A DNA stretch of 64,000 nucleotides from Opitutaceae bacterium TAV5. GTDB lineage: Bacteria; Verrucomicrobiota; Verrucomicrobiia; Opitutales; Opitutaceae. Positions within the stretch are counted from its first letter, which is position 1. Every line of letters begins with the position of its first letter. The stretch covers positions 1-64,000 of the forward strand of contig CP007053.1 of assembly GCA_000242935.3 (NCBI GenBank), read 5' to 3'. Both the position numbers and the translations under genes were made by a program. This document shows positions 60,707-64,000 of the stretch, one piece after another. The notes below the pieces were generated by a model that saw only the letters and a list, made by a program, of their open reading frames with translations, was not told where the DNA came from and did not search any database.

Positions 60707-61765
60707 TCAGATCGAATAATCCTGGGCAAAAGTCCGGCTCCGGCGGACACGCAGGAGAACGGTGTCCTCGAGCGCGAGGTTGAGTTCATCGAGCCGCTGG
60801 CGGCTGAGCTCGACATCGATGTATTCGTTGGCGCCGCGCACGAGCGTGACCCGGGCAACGGGACCAGCGGCCTGGATGGCGCGGACGCGCGCGGGCTCGC
60901 CCTGGCGGCCGACCTGGAAGTGCTCGATCTCGAGTTCGTGCGGGCGCACGAAGGCGACGCGCGCCTTCTCGTCGGTAAACGGCGAGAGCGTGCCGCCGTC
61001 GCTGCTGTTGAGTCCGCTCCACGGGAGTTGCAGGCGGTTGACGTTGCCGAGAAACTGGTAAACGAACGGCGATTGCGGGTGGTCGTAAACCTCCTGCGGG
61101 GTGCCGACCTGCTCGACCCGGGCGTTGTTCATGACGACGACCTCGTCGGCGATTTCGAGCGCCTCTTCCTGGTCGTGCGTGACGAAGACGGTGGTGAGCC
61201 CGATCTCGTCGTGGAACTGGCGGAGCCAGCGGCGGAGCTCCTTGCGGACCTTGGCGTCGAGCGCGCCGAAGGGCTCGTCGAGCAGGAGCACCTTCGGGTT
61301 GACGGCGAGGGCGCGGGCGAGGGCGACACGCTGGCGCTGTCCGCCGGAAAGCTGCGCCGGGTAACGGCGGTCGAGCCCGCCAAGCTGCACGAGGGTGAGG
61401 AGTTCGTGAACGCGGGCCTCGGTCTGCTCCTTCGACGGGCGCTCCTTGCCTTTCTTGATCTTGAGTCCGAAGGCGACGTTCTCGGCCACGGTCATGTGGC
61501 GGAAGAGCGCATAATGCTGGAACACAAAACCGACGCCGCGCTTGCCGGCGGGCACATCGGTGACGTCTTCTCCGTGAAAGAGGATGCGACCGCTGTCGGA
61601 ATCCGCATATTCGAGGCCGGCAATGATGCGCAACAGCGTCGTCTTGCCGGAGCCGGAGGGGCCGAGGAGCGCCACGAGCTTGCCGGCGGGGACTTTCAGG
61701 TCCACGCCTTCGAGCGCGGTGTAGTTGCCGAAGGTTTTTTTGATCTTGTTTGCGGTGATACTCAT
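60707..61765 (-). CDS. cysA: sulfate ABC transporter ATPase CysA
   Basis: The 352-residue ATPase has Walker [15 protein letters not shown], signature [16 protein letters not shown], Walker [13 protein letters not shown] and switch [20 protein letters not shown] and a TOBE domain follow at the C-terminus. [19 protein letters not shown] is the typical CysA Q-loop region. It powers the CysT/CysW channel. It is followed by tRNA-Cys and sbp on the same strand. Confidence 0.9.
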   Translation of the reverse strand: MSITANKIKKTFGNYTALEGVDLKVPAGKLVALLGPSGSGKTTLLRIIAGLEYADSDSGRILFHGEDVTDVPAGKRGVGFVFQHYALFRHMTVAENVAFGLKIKKGKERPSKEQTEARVHELLTLVQLGGLDRRYPAQLSGGQRQRVALARALAVNPKVLLLDEPFGALDAKVRKELRRWLRQFHDEIGLTTVFVTHDQEEALEIADEVVVMNNARVEQVGTPQEVYDHPQSPFVYQFLGNVNRLQLPWSGLNSSDGGTLSPFTDEKARVAFVRPHELEIEHFQVGRQGEPARVRAIQAAGPVARVTLVRGANEYIDVELSRQRLDELNLALEDTVLLRVRRSRTFAQDYSI

Positions 61766-61810
61766 CCGGAAGAGGTGGTATAGGCTGTTTCGAGTCTGTG
61801 GGAAAACGGA

Positions 61811-62863
61811 TCAGCGGTTCTCGCTGAAGCGCCATTCGACGAAAGATTTCAGGACCAGCGTGACGATGGCGAGCAACGCCAGAACAGAGGCCACGGCGAA
61901 AGCGCCGACGAACTGGTATTCGTTGTACATGATCTCGACGTGCAACGGGAGGGTGTTGGTCTCGCCGCGGATGTGTCCCGAGACGACGGATACGGCGCCG
62001 AATTCGCCCATCGCGCGGGCGTTGCAGAGGATGATGCCGTAAAAGAGGCCCCACTTGATGTTGGGCCGGGTGACGTGCCAGAATGTTTGCCAGCCGTTGG
62101 CGCCGAGCGTGATGGCGGCATATTCCTCGTCGTTGCCCTGCGCCTGCATCAGCGGGATGAGCTCACGGGCGACAAAGGGGAACGTCACAAAAATCGTGGC
62201 GAGGACGATGCCGGGCGTGGCGAAGATGACCTGCGGATTGGCGAGCCAGCCGGCGAGGCCGCCGAAGAGCCAGCCGAGACCGGGCACGTCGGCGACCCGC
62301 TGGACGATGCCCGCGACAGGAGCGAAAAAGGCGGCCTGGGACTCGGGCGGGAACCAGCCTTGCAGGCCGAAAACGAGCACGTAGATGAGGCCGGCGATGA
62401 CGGGCGAGACGGCAAACGGCAGGTCGATCAGCGTGATGAGGATGCTTTTCCCCGGGAAATTGAATTTGGCGATCGCCCAGGACGCGGCCACGCCAAAGAC
62501 GAGATTGGCCGGCACCGAGATGCCGGCGGCAATGAGCGTGAGTTTGAACGCGGAAAACGCGTCGGGGTCTTTGAAGGGTTGCACATATTCGGTCGCGCCG
62601 ATGCCGGCCGCTTGCGGCAGCGAGCGCACTTTTTCCCAAAAACCCGTCCCGTCGGGAATGGTCTCGAAAAATACTTCGATGGCTTTGCGAAATGATTCCG
62701 CAAAAACAGAGACGAGCGGGAGCACAAGAAACCCGCCGAGGAACAGCAGCGCGATGGTCGTGAGAGTCCAGCGCACCCAGCGGGAATCCTGCGTGGTGCG
62801 CCGGCTCGCGGCAGCGAGAGCGCCGGAGGCGTGGGAGGAAAGGGATGTGGCGGCGGAAGCCAT
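61811..62863 (-). CDS. cysW: sulfate ABC transporter permease CysW (second copy)
   Basis: The 350-residue protein has a long N-terminal extension and six helices. It carries the EAA-type loop [20 protein letters not shown] and [25 protein letters not shown]. It is a homologue of the 57514 gene with an extra segment ([20 protein letters not shown]...). It lies 45 nt upstream of cysA. Confidence 0.86.
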   Translation of the reverse strand: MASAATSLSSHASGALAAASRRTTQDSRWVRWTLTTIALLFLGGFLVLPLVSVFAESFRKAIEVFFETIPDGTGFWEKVRSLPQAAGIGATEYVQPFKDPDAFSAFKLTLIAAGISVPANLVFGVAASWAIAKFNFPGKSILITLIDLPFAVSPVIAGLIYVLVFGLQGWFPPESQAAFFAPVAGIVQRVADVPGLGWLFGGLAGWLANPQVIFATPGIVLATIFVTFPFVARELIPLMQAQGNDEEYAAITLGANGWQTFWHVTRPNIKWGLFYGIILCNARAMGEFGAVSVVSGHIRGETNTLPLHVEIMYNEYQFVGAFAVASVLALLAIVTLVLKSFVEWRFSENR

Positions 62864-62916
62864 TTTTTGGAAAAGCTGAAATGCTGAAAAACGGAACGCA
62901 GGGTGCGGCGGCTAGC

Positions 62917-63822
62917 TCAAACGGCGTGGTGACGGCGGCTCCATTTTTGCAGGAGGTTGATCACGAGCAGAAGGACGAACGAGGCCACGAGCAGGACGCT
63001 GGCGATGGCCGTGGCGCCGGCGTAGTCGTACTGCTCGAGTTTGGTGACGATCAGCAGCGGGGTGATTTCCGTGCGCATCGGCATGTTGCCCGAGATAAAG
63101 ACGACCGAACCGTATTCGCCGAGCGCCCGGGCGAAGGCCAGGGCGAAGCCAGTGATCAGCGCCGGCACGAGTTGCGGGAAAATGACCTTGCGGAGGGTCT
63201 GCCAGCGGTTGGCTCCGAGCGTGGCCGAAGCTTCCTCCAGCTCCGGCTCCAGCTCCTCGATGACGGGCTGGAGCGTGCGGACGACAAAGGGCAGGCCGAT
63301 GAACGTCAGGGCCATGAACACGCCGAGCTCGGCGTAGGCGATCTGGATTCCCCCGAACTCGAAACCGAACCATTTGCCGAGCAAACCGTCTTTGGAGAAA
63401 AATTTGATGAACAGCTCACCCTGCGGATCGAGCCAGCGGCCCACCCAGCCGTTTTTCGAATAGATCGCCGTGAGGGCGATGCCGGCCACGGCCGTGGGGA
63501 GCGCGAAGGGAAGATCGACGAGCGCATCCACCACTTTCTTCCCCGGAAACGTGTAGCGGCTGAGCACCCAGGCGACAATGAGACCGAAAACGGAATTGAT
63601 GAGCGCGGCGGCGAACGAGGCGCCGAAACTGATCTTGTACGAGGCGAGCACGCGCGGCGAAAAGACCGCATCGGCAAAGTCGGCCCACGACATGCCCGAC
63701 GTCCGGATGAAGGCCGCCGACAAGGGCACGAGCACGATGAGGCTCAGGTAGAGAATCGTGAAGCCGAGCGTGAGCCCGAAGCCGGGCAGAACAGAACGGG
63801 AAGAGCGGCGGAAAAGTGACAT
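62917..63822 (-). CDS. cysT: sulfate ABC transporter permease CysT (second copy)
   Basis: The 301-residue protein has six helices and the loop [44 protein letters not shown] is shared with CysT of 58477, but it has an additional 20-30 residues ([15 protein letters not shown]...). [16 protein letters not shown] is the family motif. It starts at 63822, with one base shared with the stop codon of an upstream gene. Confidence 0.86.
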   Translation of the reverse strand: MSLFRRSSRSVLPGFGLTLGFTILYLSLIVLVPLSAAFIRTSGMSWADFADAVFSPRVLASYKISFGASFAAALINSVFGLIVAWVLSRYTFPGKKVVDALVDLPFALPTAVAGIALTAIYSKNGWVGRWLDPQGELFIKFFSKDGLLGKWFGFEFGGIQIAYAELGVFMALTFIGLPFVVRTLQPVIEELEPELEEASATLGANRWQTLRKVIFPQLVPALITGFALAFARALGEYGSVVFISGNMPMRTEITPLLIVTKLEQYDYAGATAIASVLLVASFVLLLVINLLQKWSRRHHAV

Positions 63823-64000
63823 CAGAGATACTGGGCGTGAGCGAGGAATACGCGGTATTCGTCGAGAATGGTTTCGAGGGCAAGGATGGAGGCCTCGACC
63901 TGCTGGTCGTGCGGAGCGAGACCGGGTGTTTCAAAAATCAGGTCAAATGGTCTGGGTCGCTGGTCCCGTGGCGAGGCCAGAATTCCTGAAAAGCACCGGG
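63822..64000 (-). CDS. 3' part of an unidentified gene, translationally coupled to cysT
   Basis: An open frame enters from the right edge and ends with TGA at 63824-63822, overlapping the cysT ATG by one base (TGATG). The visible end reads [20 protein letters not shown], then [18 protein letters not shown]. The start lies beyond the window. I do not recognise it. The overlap suggests that it is cotranscribed and coupled with the sulfate permease genes. Confidence 0.55.
   Translation of the reverse strand, partial: RCFSGILASPRDQRPRPFDLIFETPGLAPHDQQVEASILALETILDEYRVFLAHAQYL

Overview
The window looks like a verrucomicrobial chromosome, most likely Opitutaceae (inference). The reasons are the very high GC, PEP-CTERM proteins, H-X9-DG pseudopilins beside AraC regulators, and many short intergenic inverted repeats. 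It opens at a dnaA gene with DnaA-box-like sequences upstream, so a replication origin may lie at the left edge.

Region 1 (0.6-6.3 kb) holds dnaA, the p-aminobenzoate genes pabB and pabC, and a methyltransferase. Region 2 (6.8-15.7 kb) and region 3 (19.8-30.1 kb) are two carbohydrate modules of similar plan. Each has an AraC regulator, a secreted beta-helix or glycosidase protein, an H-X9-DG pseudopilin and a PEP-CTERM protein. The second ends with a GH65 phosphorylase and a beta-phosphoglucomutase, which would phosphorolyse an alpha-disaccharide and feed glucose 6-phosphate into glycolysis. Between them lie a CusF-like copper protein, a lipoprotein, rpiB, a metal-dependent hydrolase and a cysteine desulfurase. 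Region 4 (30.2-46.3 kb) is housekeeping: a PIN/RHH toxin-antitoxin pair, uvrA with a GntR/LacI-type regulator, dCMP deaminase, an iron-type ABC pair, pyrE, a topoisomerase IV subunit, panE, and a nitrate/nitrite group (FNT channel, NasS-like protein, LysR regulator).

Region 5 (46.8-53.55 kb) is unlike the rest. It is AT-rich, and about a dozen small genes, all on the + strand, are separated by attC-like sites. This is an integron gene-cassette array with no integrase in the window (a CALIN). Most cassettes encode short secreted, lipoprotein or membrane proteins. The last encodes an SMR guanidinium exporter (sugE/gdx) preceded by two ACGA-loop hairpins that match a guanidine-II (mini-ykkC) riboswitch. 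A third hairpin overlaps the second and could compete with it just before the start codon. A mobile cassette carrying its own riboswitch is the most interesting item here.

Region 6 (53.6-64 kb, all - strand apart from one degraded fragment) is a glucan biosynthesis gene followed by a sulfate uptake cluster. That cluster has two CysT/CysW permease pairs, one CysA, one Sbp, a rhodanese, an FAD protein and a tRNA-Cys embedded between cysA and sbp.

Across the window a family of about 19-nt hairpins (type CACGGGCT-TCC-AGCCCGTG) occurs between genes. It also occurs in frame inside pabB and uvrA, where it adds about 40-48 residues, and a different palindrome sits in frame inside an ABC solute-binding protein.
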